A DNA stretch of 64,000 nucleotides from Lacticaseibacillus zeae DSM 20178 = KCTC 3804 (GCF_000260435.1 NZ_BACQ01000022.1:40498-104497), one strand, 5' to 3'; numbered from the stretch's first letter, positions 28,660-37,139 are shown. Program-made: numbers and translations. Notes: generated by a model from the letters alone, not told the origin.

Positions 28660-30346
28660 CGCTCGAATAAAAGTCATTGTCTGCTACCTCGCTTTCCTTG
28701 CTTTGATCCATTGCAATTGTGTAAGCATTCATCAGAGCGGCTAATGGATCAATCTTCGTAGCGTTGTGAGCCTTATTAATGATTGCATTGTTGTTGGCAT
28801 CGTATTTCAGAATGGCGTTGTTCACCGCATAGGCCAGTAGTTGGTTGTCTGCGTGCTTTAGGAGGCCGTTAAATAGATCATCGCGGAACCGCACGGTCGG
28901 TATTGAAAGCGTGCGCTGACCTTGACGTACTTCAATCATTGGCAAGTCACGCTTTTCAAACTCTGGCAGTAAGTAACCAAACGACCATGGATCGTAACAG
29001 ATAGCTCGAACGTTCCACTGGTTCTGCTCGATCAGATCGATAATGAAACGCAAAACTTCGTCATAGTCGATCATGCCGCTATCAAGTTTAGTAATGCTAC
29101 ATTCGCCGCGACTGGCACCGCTGATGTAATCGAACCCGTCACGCTTGATCTTTTCTTCCAGCCCGTACTTCGTTCCCACGAATGAATGGCTGTCAGCATA
29201 TAGGTAGCCATCTTCTGGAACTAACCACGAGATACTGGTAAGGTCGCTAGACTTGGAAAGGTCAAGCCCGATGTACACGTCCTTGCCCATAGTGTCTGGT
29301 GGCTTGATAGTGGCTTTCTCCCAGTCGTCCAGACTGATGTAACTGTCTGCTCTGGCTGATTGCCACATGTTGAAGTTCTTGACGAGAATTGGCCGCAGGG
29401 TTCCTTGCTTGGCTGCTAGATCAACATCAGCTTGCAAGCTAGGTCGCATCGTCTTTGCTCTTTCATCATTAGCCAGTAGTGGATTTGACTTTTCCCAAGT
29501 CTCTGGTGCAAAGGCTTCATCCTTGCTGTCCTGTTCAAAAATGGCAATAAAATACCGATCTGCTTGTTCGCGACCGGTTAAGATTTTGGAGACGAATTTA
29601 TATTCTTTATACATAGGTCCATTCAGGTCTGGCCCCGTGGTCGAGATGACGGCTAGTAAACTGTTGTCGCTGTTGATCTGGCCTGATTTGAGTGTTCACA
29701 GAATCTCATCATTACGAGCCAAGGCGAACTCATCAATGATAGCCAAGTCACTTTGATAACCATCTAGGCTGTGCAGATCAGACGCAAGCGGAACAGCTCG
29801 GCTGTTGCTCGGTAAGTCAATGATTTCGGTGCGGTTGATCTTCAAACGATCACGCACTGACTTAGACACCTTAGAGACCTGACGCAAACCACTAGACATC
29901 ATATCAAAAGCCAAGTGTGCTTGAGCGTTGCTGTTGGCTGTGTAGACAATCTCTCGGTTCATGGCTGGCTTGTTTTCCATGAGGAGATACAGCGCGCCCA
30001 GATCGGCCATCAAAAAACTTTTCCCGTTCTTTCTAGCCATACTAATGTAAGCTCGATCATAACGACGGTTACCAGTTGCCTTATCACGCCAGCCGAACAG
30101 CTCTGAAATAAACCACTTCTGAAATAATTCTAGTTTGAGCGGTGATCCATCGCGTGCCGGCATCAGTTCGATAAACTCAATGGCTTTGTTGGCAAAGTCC
30201 TCATCAAAGTAATACGGCCACGGATTCTTTTTGCGCTTGCTGGCTTTCAAGTCTCTGCGATAACGTCTCGCTGCTTGCTTAATCTTTTTACAAGCAACAA
30301 TCTCACCGCTTAGTACCTTGTCTGTGTATTCAGTCGCATAGTTCAT
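28643..30346 (-). pseudogene. Terminase large subunit, interrupted by in-frame TGA
   Basis: The reading frame of 567 codons (normal length for Terminase_1 proteins) is broken by one TGA at 29696-29698. The first part (216 residues) has the Walker A-like SMARKNGKSFL and Walker B LAIIDEFA. Directly after the stop the same frame continues TLKSGQINSDNSLLAVISTTG (coupling motif) and on to the nuclease domain (YIGLDLSKSSDLTS). A TGG tryptophan codon mutated to TGA fits best. Without readthrough the product would be an ATPase fragment, and the second part could restart only at an ATG about 80 bases on. DNA packaging by this copy is therefore doubtful. A sequencing error is the alternative. Confidence 0.85.
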
Positions 30347-30813
30347 GATGACATCAGATCCGCGAACGGATCGTCAGGCTTCTTCTTAGTCTCATTCTTC
30401 ACTGCCAGCTTTGCCCGACTGTAGACTGACAAGCCAAGCAAGTCATCAATGCGGATCATCTGATTAGTGGCATCAAGTTTCATTTTGACTGCTGGGTTAG
30501 CTTTCACACTATCGGCAGTGTCAACCATCATGCCTTGTTCTTGAATCAGCTCGGCAGCTTTCTGAATGTCAGAATAGGCTTGGCAATGACTGGCAATCAG
30601 GGCAGCATCTAGTTCACTAACGGGAATGTCTTTTTTGAGCAGTGGTACAATACGTTGCCATTCAGTCACTGCATATTCATCAAGCCATGTAGGGGGCTGA
30701 TCAACTAATTCTTGATAGGTGAATAGTGATTCTTCCATGTCACGCCGGTCTGCCAGCTTCTTTTTACTCATTGCACCGCGCATTTGCGTAATAGATTTCA
30801 GTGGTGCTCCCAT
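30343..30813 (-). CDS. Terminase small subunit (P27 family)
   Basis: 156 residues. ATG at 30811-30813 (MGAPLKSITQMRG) chosen because AAAGGA is 10 bases upstream; the longer GTG start lies too close to it. Conserved features of the P27-like family: PTWLDEYAVTEWQRIVPLL, LDAALIASHCQAYSDIQKA and VKANPAVKMKLDATNQMIRIDDLLGLS. It recognises the packaging site and recruits the large subunit. It overlaps terL by 4 bases. Confidence 0.88.
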   Translation of the reverse strand: MGAPLKSITQMRGAMSKKKLADRRDMEESLFTYQELVDQPPTWLDEYAVTEWQRIVPLLKKDIPVSELDAALIASHCQAYSDIQKAAELIQEQGMMVDTADSVKANPAVKMKLDATNQMIRIDDLLGLSVYSRAKLAVKNETKKKPDDPFADLMSS

Positions 30814-30929
30814 CTCGATCACGTCCTTTCTTTATAATTACAATTAGATTTATCTAACTTAATTATAACACATAGTACCAAATACCCATGATATATTACG
30901 GTTATCACGGATTTTCAACAACGAAACTC

Positions 30930-31352
30930 CTATGCTTGGTTCCCAAGACTAGATGACATAGCCCCCGTATTTATGTGGGGGTAGCGTGCCGCGTCTTCTA
31001 CTTTCGTTTTTGTTCCGTGGCAAGCATTACACAGGCTTTGTAAGTTGCTCTCGTCCAGTCTGTGGTTCCAGTCCACACGTATCGGCACAATATGATCTAC
31101 CACGTCAGCTTGTACGTATAACCCCTTTGCTTGGCATCGTTCACACAGTGGATGTGCTAGACGATACGAGTAAGACAGCTTGCGCCACGCTTTGGACTTG
31201 TAGAACTTAAAGTAACGACCACCAATCGCTTTACGATATGCATAGCGTTCGTTGTCGGACGCTCGTGGTTCTGGCTGGTGCTTATCACAGTACCGTTGAT
31301 TGAACGGCACTATGGTGTTGCACCCAGCATGGTTACACAGCTTCATAATCAT
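30930..31352 (-). CDS. HNH endonuclease of the packaging module
   Basis: 140 residues. Zinc-finger cysteines CERCQAKG and CNACH frame the HNH core VVDHIVPIRVDWNHRLDESNLQSLCNACHGTKT. Such HNH proteins next to terS/terL assist the terminase in cos cleavage in HK97-like phages and cf-PICIs. Start at 31350-31352 overlaps the preceding stop (ATGA). A second possible start lies two codons further. Confidence 0.88.
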   Translation of the reverse strand: MIMKLCNHAGCNTIVPFNQRYCDKHQPEPRASDNERYAYRKAIGGRYFKFYKSKAWRKLSYSYRLAHPLCERCQAKGLYVQADVVDHIVPIRVDWNHRLDESNLQSLCNACHGTKTKVEDAARYPHINTGAMSSSLGNQA

Positions 31353-31534
31353 GACAACACGCCTGCCGTTTCTGGTTCAGGCTTATCGTCGCGATAGTAA
31401 AGCTGAACGGTTATCATATTATCTGGTGCAGAGAATACCCGAATGAATCCGACTTGCCACCTGTGTGACATCATGAACTTGTCGATGATACCGTTTAGTT
31501 CTCCTTGGTACGCAGTATATTCAAATAGTTTCAT
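31349..31534 (-). CDS. Hypothetical small protein of the island
   Basis: 61 residues (MKLFEYTAYQGELNGIIDKF, then MMSHRWQVGFIRVFSAPDN...). No family recognised. Lies tightly between the head-closure gene (4-base gap) and HNH (4-base overlap), so it is part of the same translated array. AGGAGCTTAGAACG precedes the ATG. Confidence 0.6.
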   Translation of the reverse strand: MKLFEYTAYQGELNGIIDKFMMSHRWQVGFIRVFSAPDNMITVQLYYRDDKPEPETAGVLS

Positions 31535-31538
31535 CGTT

Positions 31539-31874
31539 CTAAGCTCCTTGGGTTGTCTTCTTGAGTGTCACAACATCGAACGCATTAGGATCATCATCGT
31601 AGGCAATAGACTGAATCGCGTACAAGGTGCCATTGAGTTTTATCTGTGTGCTGTCATCTATCGCGTCAGTGTGGCGCACTACGATCGATATGGTGTCCGC
31701 TAGGCCTGTGCCCGTGATCTGGTAGGTCTGTGTAACAGTGCGGTTATATGAGCCATAGAACAAGGTTCCTGTCGGCTCAAACGTAGAGATGTTAATACCT
31801 GCACCAGTCCTGCGACTAACTGTCTTACCGATTTCAGCCACCTTGTTCAGGCGGGCAATTGAATAGTTCTTCAT
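31539..31874 (-). CDS. Phage head closure / head-tail joining protein
   Basis: 111 residues. ATG at 31872-31874 (MKNYSIARLNKVAEIGK) has AAGGAGGAATAGC upstream; the longer frame does not. Sequence GTLFYGSYNRTVTQTYQITG, DTISIVVRHTDAIDDSTQIKL and YAIQSIAYDDDPNAFDVVTLKK follows the beta-rich pattern of SPP1 gp16/Phage_H_T_join proteins, which plug the portal and bind the tail. Position upstream of HNH-terS is as in cf-PICIs. Confidence 0.75.
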   Translation of the reverse strand: MKNYSIARLNKVAEIGKTVSRRTGAGINISTFEPTGTLFYGSYNRTVTQTYQITGTGLADTISIVVRHTDAIDDSTQIKLNGTLYAIQSIAYDDDPNAFDVVTLKKTTQGA

Positions 31875-31875
31875 G

Positions 31876-32040
31876 CTATTCCTCCTTGTCGAGCTCACCA
31901 AGCACCGTAACCACCCATTCTTTGTTGAGATATTGAACGCTCACTTGAGATGCGTGATACGGCGCTGGCATATCTTGATGTGCCTGATCAACGATTTCTT
32001 TTAAACTCTGACCATGAAATACTTCCCATACTGTATCCAT
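31876..32040 (-). CDS. Hypothetical small protein of the island
   Basis: 54 residues from ATG 32038-32040 (MDTVWEVFHGQSLKEIVDQA), with AAAGGAAG upstream. Ends 1 base before the head-closure gene. No family recognised. It is the first gene of the leftward structural array after the putative origin, so the array's promoter should lie in or near 32041-32353. Confidence 0.55.
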   Translation of the reverse strand: MDTVWEVFHGQSLKEIVDQAHQDMPAPYHASQVSVQYLNKEWVVTVLGELDKEE

Positions 32041-32058
32041 ATTATTTTCTTCCTTTCG

Positions 32059-32350
32059 TGTTCCAGATTTTCTGGAACAGTGTTCCAAGTTTGTTCCAGA
32101 AAATTATTGCTGTATCCCTTGTGGCTCTAGTGTTGTTCCAGATGTTCCAGAAAATATCCAATTTTTCTAACTTTTTTGTAGCCCGCTAGCTCACGGATAA
32201 TTAAATGTCTTTATTTTTTTATTTCCAAATATCCAAAATTTTCTGGAACTTCTGGAACAAGGGCTTGCTATCCGCGCCGCTAAGGCATTTGTGTGTTCCA
32301 AAAACGATTTATTTTCTGGAACAGTGTTCCAAAAAAACTGGAACAAGGGG
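32059..32350. other. Putative replication origin with iterons
   Basis: Twelve copies of GTTCCA/TGGAAC in under 300 bases: GTTCCA at 32060, 32082, 32093, 32135, 32144, 32295, 32326 and TGGAAC at 32073, 32244, 32253, 32317, 32339. A perfect 15-bp palindrome TGGAACAGTGTTCCA occurs at both ends (32073-32087 and 32317-32331). Between them is an AT-rich core (32150-32240). It lies directly beside the SF3 helicase gene, as PICI origins do. It may also regulate the flanking operons. Confidence 0.7.
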
Positions 32351-32353
32351 CGA

Positions 32354-33949
32354 CTACTCGTTAAATTGATCATTTATAAGCGAACCCGTTAGATGTAAGC
32401 CAATGAATCGCTGAACATTTCCACCGTCGCTGTTAAAGCCCCTTCGGCTTCGATCTTTAGAAACGTGGTAGGCAGCTAGTTTTTTCGCGATCGCTTGTGT
32501 GCTGGTTTTATCAGTGTAGTTGTTCATTTGACAAAAGCGCTTATATTCAGCTGTTACAACAGTGGTTGCTTCACCGCGATCATCTTTTGTATCGATAGTG
32601 GCGTATTCGTCAAGGAATTCTTTAAAGTGATCGTTTGCGTCCAGCCACTCTTGGCTTGCGTTTACTACCGAATCATGTTTTGTCAGGCCACCGCTTTTAA
32701 GCGCCTTGGCAAACATATGCATGCATTTCATAGCGAAGCGTGGAGTTTCTTCGTCCATCTTGGCATCGTCAAACTGATCCCACCAGTGTGTGTGTCGGGT
32801 GTCACCGTTAATCATCTTGATCACGATCACCCGATCAGCAAAACCGCTGCTATGGTCACTGAATGCGGGCATTTCATTGGCACTGAACAGTAGCTTGGCA
32901 TAATTCATGAACTTAAAGTTCTGAATGCCTTTAAACTCGGCTGGAATATAATCCCCACCAGTTAGTGACTTAATCGCGGCTGTGCTCTTGAGGTAATCTG
33001 ACCCGACGTCTGCCACGATATTTGCTTCCTTGCCGTATAGGTTGGCTGTTTCAAAACGACGGTCACCATTGGCAAGGTCTGCTGGTTTTGATGCTGACAC
33101 ATTGTCACGCCCGATGAGGTTAGTAATTCTGCGAATAAGTGTGCTTTTGCCTTCACCGCCGGTACCATACAACCACAGGAATGCTTGGAATGGACGGTAA
33201 GACCGATAGAACATATAACCGATGAATTCCTCAAATGTGATCGCGGCATCGCCCATCATAGCTGCAAGCAGTCGTTCAGTCTCTGGACAATCGTCCCTAT
33301 CTGGATCGACCGCGTATTCATGGGCGTTCAGCATGTAATTGTCAGCGCTACTTTCCTGCATCTTATTGGTCAGTATGCTGTATGTGCCGTTAGTGAATGC
33401 AACTAGTTCTGGATGTGGGTTCTCATCAAATGGTGATCGCTTACCATAGTCCTCGTTGTAGCTGATGCGCTGCAAGAATCGTCTGGCGCCTGTAATATCA
33501 CTCTCACGATACAGTCCCCATTTGAGCATCTCTTTGGTGGTTCGGCTCTCGGTGGTCTTAGTGAACTCACCCTTGCCAAATGTGCGCCACGTCCCTTTAC
33601 TGGGCTCATATATCGCGCCTTCACTCAACCCGGGAAAACTCTCTACTCGTGTTTTATCCATGAAGTGGTAGCCGTAGGTGAGAAAGTCCACCTTGATATT
33701 CCGATGAATGGTTACGTTTTGGGGATCGTCTTCATCGCGCTGCTCGGCTTGAAACCAAACTCTTAACCAGTTCGGTAACTTGGCAGCAAGCTGTTTGTTA
33801 TATGCCCGAATACCTTTCTCGGTCTTATCTTGAGGCTCTGGATACTTGTTCACGTCAAATGGTTCTAATGTGCTTTTAGAGATCACCTTGAGCCGGGTAA
33901 ACTCTGGCGACTTGTTTAGTTCTTCCTTTAAGCTGTCCGTACGCTTCAC
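32354..33949 (-). CDS. SF3 primase-helicase (phage/plasmid primase, P4 type, C-terminal)
   Basis: 531 residues. D5_N-like region (about 120-240) followed by an SF3 helicase: Walker A YGTGGEGKST, NIVADVGSDYL (Walker B region), and LLFSANEMPAFSDHSSGFADRVIVIKM (motif C and arginine finger). It unwinds the origin for island replication. GTG start at 33947-33949; the ribosome site AGGGGG overlaps the end of the prim-pol gene and is very close to the GTG, so coupling with the upstream gene is likely. No better ATG exists before residue 90. Confidence 0.88.
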   Translation of the reverse strand: MKRTDSLKEELNKSPEFTRLKVISKSTLEPFDVNKYPEPQDKTEKGIRAYNKQLAAKLPNWLRVWFQAEQRDEDDPQNVTIHRNIKVDFLTYGYHFMDKTRVESFPGLSEGAIYEPSKGTWRTFGKGEFTKTTESRTTKEMLKWGLYRESDITGARRFLQRISYNEDYGKRSPFDENPHPELVAFTNGTYSILTNKMQESSADNYMLNAHEYAVDPDRDDCPETERLLAAMMGDAAITFEEFIGYMFYRSYRPFQAFLWLYGTGGEGKSTLIRRITNLIGRDNVSASKPADLANGDRRFETANLYGKEANIVADVGSDYLKSTAAIKSLTGGDYIPAEFKGIQNFKFMNYAKLLFSANEMPAFSDHSSGFADRVIVIKMINGDTRHTHWWDQFDDAKMDEETPRFAMKCMHMFAKALKSGGLTKHDSVVNASQEWLDANDHFKEFLDEYATIDTKDDRGEATTVVTAEYKRFCQMNNYTDKTSTQAIAKKLAAYHVSKDRSRRGFNSDGGNVQRFIGLHLTGSLINDQFNE

Positions 33950-33952
33950 CCC

Positions 33953-34765
33953 CTAACTTCGACGCGCGATTTCGCGCTTGCTGATTGAATTGATGATTTT
34001 GACTAGCTCGCCATTAGGCAAGGGAGGCCGAACGTAGCACTGATTGACAGTTTGAATGAGATCGGCACATTTATCTGGATCGGCGCCAGAACGGAAGACT
34101 GAACCAGCAATGCTTGCCATCCACTGGTTACGGTTCCCCTCGTCTGTGCCATCTACCAGACGATTAATAAAATGTCCAAACCATGAATCTGCGCTGCTGT
34201 AATAATTACTCATGTTAGGGTGGCGCTGACGTTGGATTTCATCTAGTAACCACTGAGGTGCTGGGGCTATCTTGGTGATCTTGTGCCCTTTGAGTGGTTG
34301 ATACATGCCGTTCTCGCGAATGCTAGGGAAAACTGGTACACCAGTCGCAATATAGTCAAGTCCGGTTTTCTCGCCATTTTTAGAGAACAAATCCGATCGA
34401 CTGGTTAGCTTCAATTCTTTGGGATAGGTGAAGAAAATATGAAGTCCACCGTTTGGCGTTGTTTCTATATAGGTAGATGGAATTTGGCCAGCACGACCAT
34501 CAGCGCACAATTTAGCCAACGTCTCATTGCCATTAGCCTCGCTTTTATGCCCCATATCAATGTCAAACACCAGCACGCCATCAAGCCCCAAGCCAATATT
34601 GTAGTTAGGATGTTCACCCCACCATTTCTTGGCCTGTTCTGGGTCTTTGGTGGCATCTTTGTACCCATGTGAACCAGCAAGTGGTGTTCGTGTCTCTGGC
34701 GCAAGGGGATAGACTGCAAAACCGTGTTGCTGATAACCAAGCGCCATTTTAAGAACGTCGACCAT
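33953..34765 (-). CDS. Bifunctional DNA primase/polymerase (prim-pol, AEP superfamily)
   Basis: 270 residues. ATG at 34763-34765 (MVDVLKMALGY) is chosen because GGAGGGAG fits it and sits too close to the earlier ATG. Conserved prim-pol elements: GFAVYPLAPETRTPL, NYNIGLGLDGVLVFDID (metal-binding DxD), STYIETTPNGGLHIFF (His) and GLDYIATGVPVFP. A primase C-terminal helical domain follows. Together with the SF3 helicase gene downstream it forms the island's replication module. Confidence 0.88.
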   Translation of the reverse strand: MVDVLKMALGYQQHGFAVYPLAPETRTPLAGSHGYKDATKDPEQAKKWWGEHPNYNIGLGLDGVLVFDIDMGHKSEANGNETLAKLCADGRAGQIPSTYIETTPNGGLHIFFTYPKELKLTSRSDLFSKNGEKTGLDYIATGVPVFPSIRENGMYQPLKGHKITKIAPAPQWLLDEIQRQRHPNMSNYYSSADSWFGHFINRLVDGTDEGNRNQWMASIAGSVFRSGADPDKCADLIQTVNQCYVRPPLPNGELVKIINSISKREIARRS

Positions 34766-34937
34766 CGGCAGCATCTCCCTCCATAAGTAGACGGCGAGCA
34801 TCAATAATCATGTCAGCAACTGTGTCGGCCAGTGCTGATTGCTGTTCATTATTGATCTGATGTCGCAAGACATTCACCATTGCACTTGTATCGCTCAAAA
34901 GTGCCTGTGCGGTTGTATAATAATCTTTCTTCATCAT
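34749..34937 (-). CDS. Hypothetical small protein of the island
   Basis: 62 residues (MMKKDYYTTAQALLSDTSAM, then helical ADTVADMIIDARRLLMEG). Overlaps the prim-pol start by 17 bases and the upstream gene by 4 bases. No family recognised. Confidence 0.55.
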   Translation of the reverse strand: MMKKDYYTTAQALLSDTSAMVNVLRHQINNEQQSALADTVADMIIDARRLLMEGDAADGRRS

Positions 34938-35209
34938 TTGTTTACCTCATCAATCGTTGCCAAGCTGCTATCAACGTATTCTTGAATTGCTTTCAGTAGC
35001 GCCATCCATGTATAAAATGAGCGATCCATACCGTATGCCAAGATTGCAGCATTTTTTTCATTACGATTGCTTTGATATGAAACGACAGAGCCTTCCATAA
35101 TGTCGAATTCATCACTAAGGGCTTCTAAAAGTCCTTTTGCAGTGCTGAGGTTCCAAGACGCCTCACCTAAATCAGGCGCTTTGGTGCTGTTTGAAACATT
35201 TTTTATCAT
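34934..35209 (-). CDS. Hypothetical protein of the island
   Basis: 91 residues from ATG 35207-35209 (MIKNVSNSTKAPDLGEASWN), with ATGGAGGC upstream. Largely helical and acidic, with LLEALSDEFDIMEGSV and YTWMALLKAIQEYVDSSLA. No family recognised. Small genes at this place in phages are often DUF1492- or DUF3310-like. Confidence 0.55.
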   Translation of the reverse strand: MIKNVSNSTKAPDLGEASWNLSTAKGLLEALSDEFDIMEGSVVSYQSNRNEKNAAILAYGMDRSFYTWMALLKAIQEYVDSSLATIDEVNK

Positions 35210-35253
35210 AATTGCCTCCATTTTCCTTGACAAAGTAACCAATTCGAGGCAAG

Positions 35254-35451
35254 CTAAAAGTCGATATAGATTTTTTCGCTTGTCTTCTTCTCGCCTTGAG
35301 GTGCCACTCTTGGCGATTTTTTTGTGGCCTCAATTAGTGAACGTTTTTCGGCTTTTTGAGCTTGCCAATACCGATCACAATCAGCGTCAGCCTTTACAAA
35401 CTGTGGCCACGTCCATCCGTACTTGCTATTTATCATTTTTGCCATGGTCAT
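35254..35451 (-). CDS. Hypothetical small protein of the island
   Basis: 65 residues (MTMAKMINSKYGWTWPQFVK), basic in the second half (KAEKRSLIEATKKSPRVAPQ). AGAGAGGACT precedes the ATG; an alternative ATG is two codons on. Its start overlaps the end of the 45-residue gene upstream. No family recognised. Confidence 0.5.
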   Translation of the reverse strand: MTMAKMINSKYGWTWPQFVKADADCDRYWQAQKAEKRSLIEATKKSPRVAPQGEKKTSEKIYIDF

Positions 35452-35563
35452 AGTCCTCTCTAAACTGTAGAAACGCTCTCAGCACGCCACCGTTCATGAA
35501 AACCATCAGCATGACGGGGATAACTGTCGGATGAATAAATATCCACGTAATAAGGCTAGTCAT
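35426..35563 (-). CDS. Very small membrane protein of the island
   Basis: 45 residues: MTSLITWIFIHPTVIPVMLM, then VFMNGGVLRAFLQFREDYDH and GKNDK. One hydrophobic helix. An excellent AAGGAGG lies 9 bases before the ATG at 35561-35563. It overlaps both neighbours (8 and 26 bases), typical for phage early arrays. Confidence 0.55.
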   Translation of the reverse strand: MTSLITWIFIHPTVIPVMLMVFMNGGVLRAFLQFREDYDHGKNDK

Positions 35564-35945
35564 CGGCATCATCCTCCTTGATATGGTTAAGGACGATCCG
35601 AGCATTTTGCTTGTCTGTTTCGGACGTAGCCGGATCGTTCAATAAAAGTATGGATTCGCTACGTAATACAAAGGCATCAGCGTACCAGCCTTCGTCAGTC
35701 TTCATGAAATGATCGTCTGAGTATTTCTGAAGATTAGGATAAAGCTCCTTTAACTCTGCTAGGCTTTCCGGCTCATTACACTTGATAAAACCATTGTCCA
35801 ATGCGTATTGTGTAGGAACACCGTTTTCGTCAATTAAGTTGGTCTCGACCATGGTGCGATATACCTCATCCTTACCAGCCGTTACGCCTTCAGATTTCAA
35901 ACCCTCATAGAATTGCTCCACGATTGACGGATAAACTACTTTCAT
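35556..35945 (-). CDS. Hypothetical protein of the island
   Basis: 129 residues. The segment LIDENGVPTQYALDNGFIK recalls the C-terminal domain found after antirepressor-type N-domains in phage proteins, with a predicted winged-helix character, but the rest is acidic and unassigned. It lies just downstream of the AlpA/Xis-like gene, in the early operon. AGAGGAAAATAT precedes the ATG. Confidence 0.55.
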   Translation of the reverse strand: MKVVYPSIVEQFYEGLKSEGVTAGKDEVYRTMVETNLIDENGVPTQYALDNGFIKCNEPESLAELKELYPNLQKYSDDHFMKTDEGWYADAFVLRSESILLLNDPATSETDKQNARIVLNHIKEDDADD

Positions 35946-35995
35946 ATATTTTCCTCTCTGGCTTTATGTGCCTGTCATAAGTTGCTTACAATTTT

Positions 35996-36012
35996 CCGCC
36001 TGCCCAGCGTGA
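35996..36012. repeat. 17-bp direct repeat, copy 1
   Basis: CCGCCTGCCCAGCGTGA, repeated exactly at 37140-37156. This copy follows the AlpA/Xis-like gene; the other precedes the integrase gene. Candidate Xis/AlpA or integrase binding sites. Confidence 0.7.
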
Positions 36013-36291
36013 TTACTTGCCGTGGTTATTCATGTAATCGTCTATGTCTGCGGTATTGATCCGCTTAACGCCACCAACCACTTGCATCGGCAAACCTTTT
36101 CTAGTCCAAGACAACAGTGTGTTACGAGCCACACCGGCATAAACCGCTGCTTGACCGATGTTCAGCTTTTTAGGCTCATCATGTTGTGGTGCAAGCTTAC
36201 TAACCGCTTGGATCACTTCCTGATGAATACGATCTTGTAGTTGCTTGTCGAAGTCCTCGGACAACAATAGTTCTGCTTTCATTGAAGCCAT
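36013..36291 (-). CDS. AlpA/excisionase-type helix-turn-helix protein
   Basis: 92 residues. The C-terminal half LNIGQAAVYAGVARNTLLSWTRKGLPMQVVGGVKRINTADIDDYM is a MerR/Xis-like winged helix (HTH_17), the fold of AlpA activators and excisionases. In PICIs such a gene, divergent from the stl repressor, switches on the island; it may also direct excision. GGAGGTG is 7-8 bases before the ATG at 36289-36291. Its promoter lies in the operator region 36309-36378. Confidence 0.8.
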   Translation of the reverse strand: MASMKAELLLSEDFDKQLQDRIHQEVIQAVSKLAPQHDEPKKLNIGQAAVYAGVARNTLLSWTRKGLPMQVVGGVKRINTADIDDYMNNHGK

Positions 36292-36308
36292 ATCATTTCA
36301 CCTCCACG

Positions 36309-36375
36309 GCAACAAGTTGTTGCTTTGATATCTATAGCTTATTGCAACATTATGTTGCTGTCAACAATTAGTTGC
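36309..36375. promoter_or_regulatory. Divergent operator array of the island repressor
   Basis: Three dyads of the form GCAAC-N5-GTTGC: GCAACAAGTTGTTGC (36309-36323), GCAACATTATGTTGC (36344-36358) and TCAACAATTAGTTGC (36361-36375, one mismatch). They sit between the divergent repressor and AlpA/Xis-like genes. The third overlaps the repressor's own -35, so autoregulation is likely. Confidence 0.75.
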
Positions 36376-36400
36376 AACTTTGTGCAAAAAAATTTATGAT
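36372..36400 (+). promoter_or_regulatory. Promoter of the island repressor gene
   Basis: TTGCAA (36372-36377), a 17-base spacer, then TATGAT (36395-36400), 26 bases before the start codon. Confidence 0.7.
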
Positions 36401-36425
36401 AACGAGGAAGAGAGGTGGCAATTAG

Positions 36426-37061
36426 ATGCAAAATAACATTTTGAAAGCCAGAAAAGACAAAGGCTTATCTCAAGCTGATCTCGCTAAAAGGATCGGGGTT
36501 ACACGTCAATCAATAAGCCTTTATGAGAACAATAGCCGAGAGCCCAAAATCGACACTTGGCAAAAATTGTCGAATGTTTTAGGAGTTTCAATACCATATC
36601 TCCAAGGGATATCGAGTGATCCAACCGCAATTGATGAAACCATCGCACATACGATGACTAATCGAGAACTAAAAAAAATTATTGATGACTTTGAACATGG
36701 AAATAAAACTCCAGAAGATGCAGAAAAAGTATTATCTGCTATCAAAAAGTCCATGAGCACCACTGAATCCGTAAATCAAATGCGCCAGCGCGCCATGAAT
36801 CAGTTAGTTAATAGTATTGAAAACCTCGATTTAGAAAAGATGGATACTTTTGAGATGTTGACCATCAATGATGCAATTCAGCTCTGTATTGCTTTCTACA
36901 ATGGTTTTCATTCAGATAGGGGTCTGTCGGCATCATTTGGTGCTTTGTTAAGTGGATTACGTTCAATCGTTAAGAACGATGGGCAAGTCGACTACGTCAA
37001 GTCTGAATTCATGAGTTCTTTTGAACAGCTTCTAGATGCAGTAACAGCAAAACACGCTTAA
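36426..37061 (+). CDS. cI/Stl-like XRE-family repressor
   Basis: 211 residues. The N-terminal HTH_3 domain (ILKARKDKGLSQADLAKRIG, VTRQSISLYENNSREP) binds DNA. The remainder (about 75-211) is helical with no LexA-type peptidase Ser/Lys pair visible, so derepression is more likely by a helper protein binding (as for PICI Stl) than by self-cleavage. AGAGGTGG precedes the ATG. It is divergent from the AlpA/Xis-like gene and upstream of the integrase in the same direction. Confidence 0.85.
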   Translation: MQNNILKARKDKGLSQADLAKRIGVTRQSISLYENNSREPKIDTWQKLSNVLGVSIPYLQGISSDPTAIDETIAHTMTNRELKKIIDDFEHGNKTPEDAEKVLSAIKKSMSTTESVNQMRQRAMNQLVNSIENLDLEKMDTFEMLTINDAIQLCIAFYNGFHSDRGLSASFGALLSGLRSIVKNDGQVDYVKSEFMSSFEQLLDAVTAKHA

Positions 37062-37078
37062 TTTCTATATCTAATATC

Positions 37079-37126
37079 ATGGCCGAAAAATCGGCCGCCA
37101 CCTTTTCGCCATTTTCGGCGAAAACT
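37079..37126 (+). terminator. Tandem hairpins after the repressor gene
   Basis: Two adjacent stems: GGCCGA/TCGGCC (37081-37096) and TTTTCGCC/GGCGAAAA (37103-37124). They may separate repressor from integrase expression. No long T run follows, so termination strength is uncertain. Confidence 0.5.
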
Positions 37127-37139
37127 CTCCAATCTAACA

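Noticed and set aside
29696..30346. Independent short ATPase gene
   Set aside because: The sequence continues in the same frame past the TGA with the expected terminase motifs, so it is the first part of one broken terL gene rather than a separate gene.
32059..32350. CRISPR array
   Set aside because: The repeated words are short (6-15 bp), in both orientations and irregularly spaced. They fit iterons or operator sites, not CRISPR repeats.
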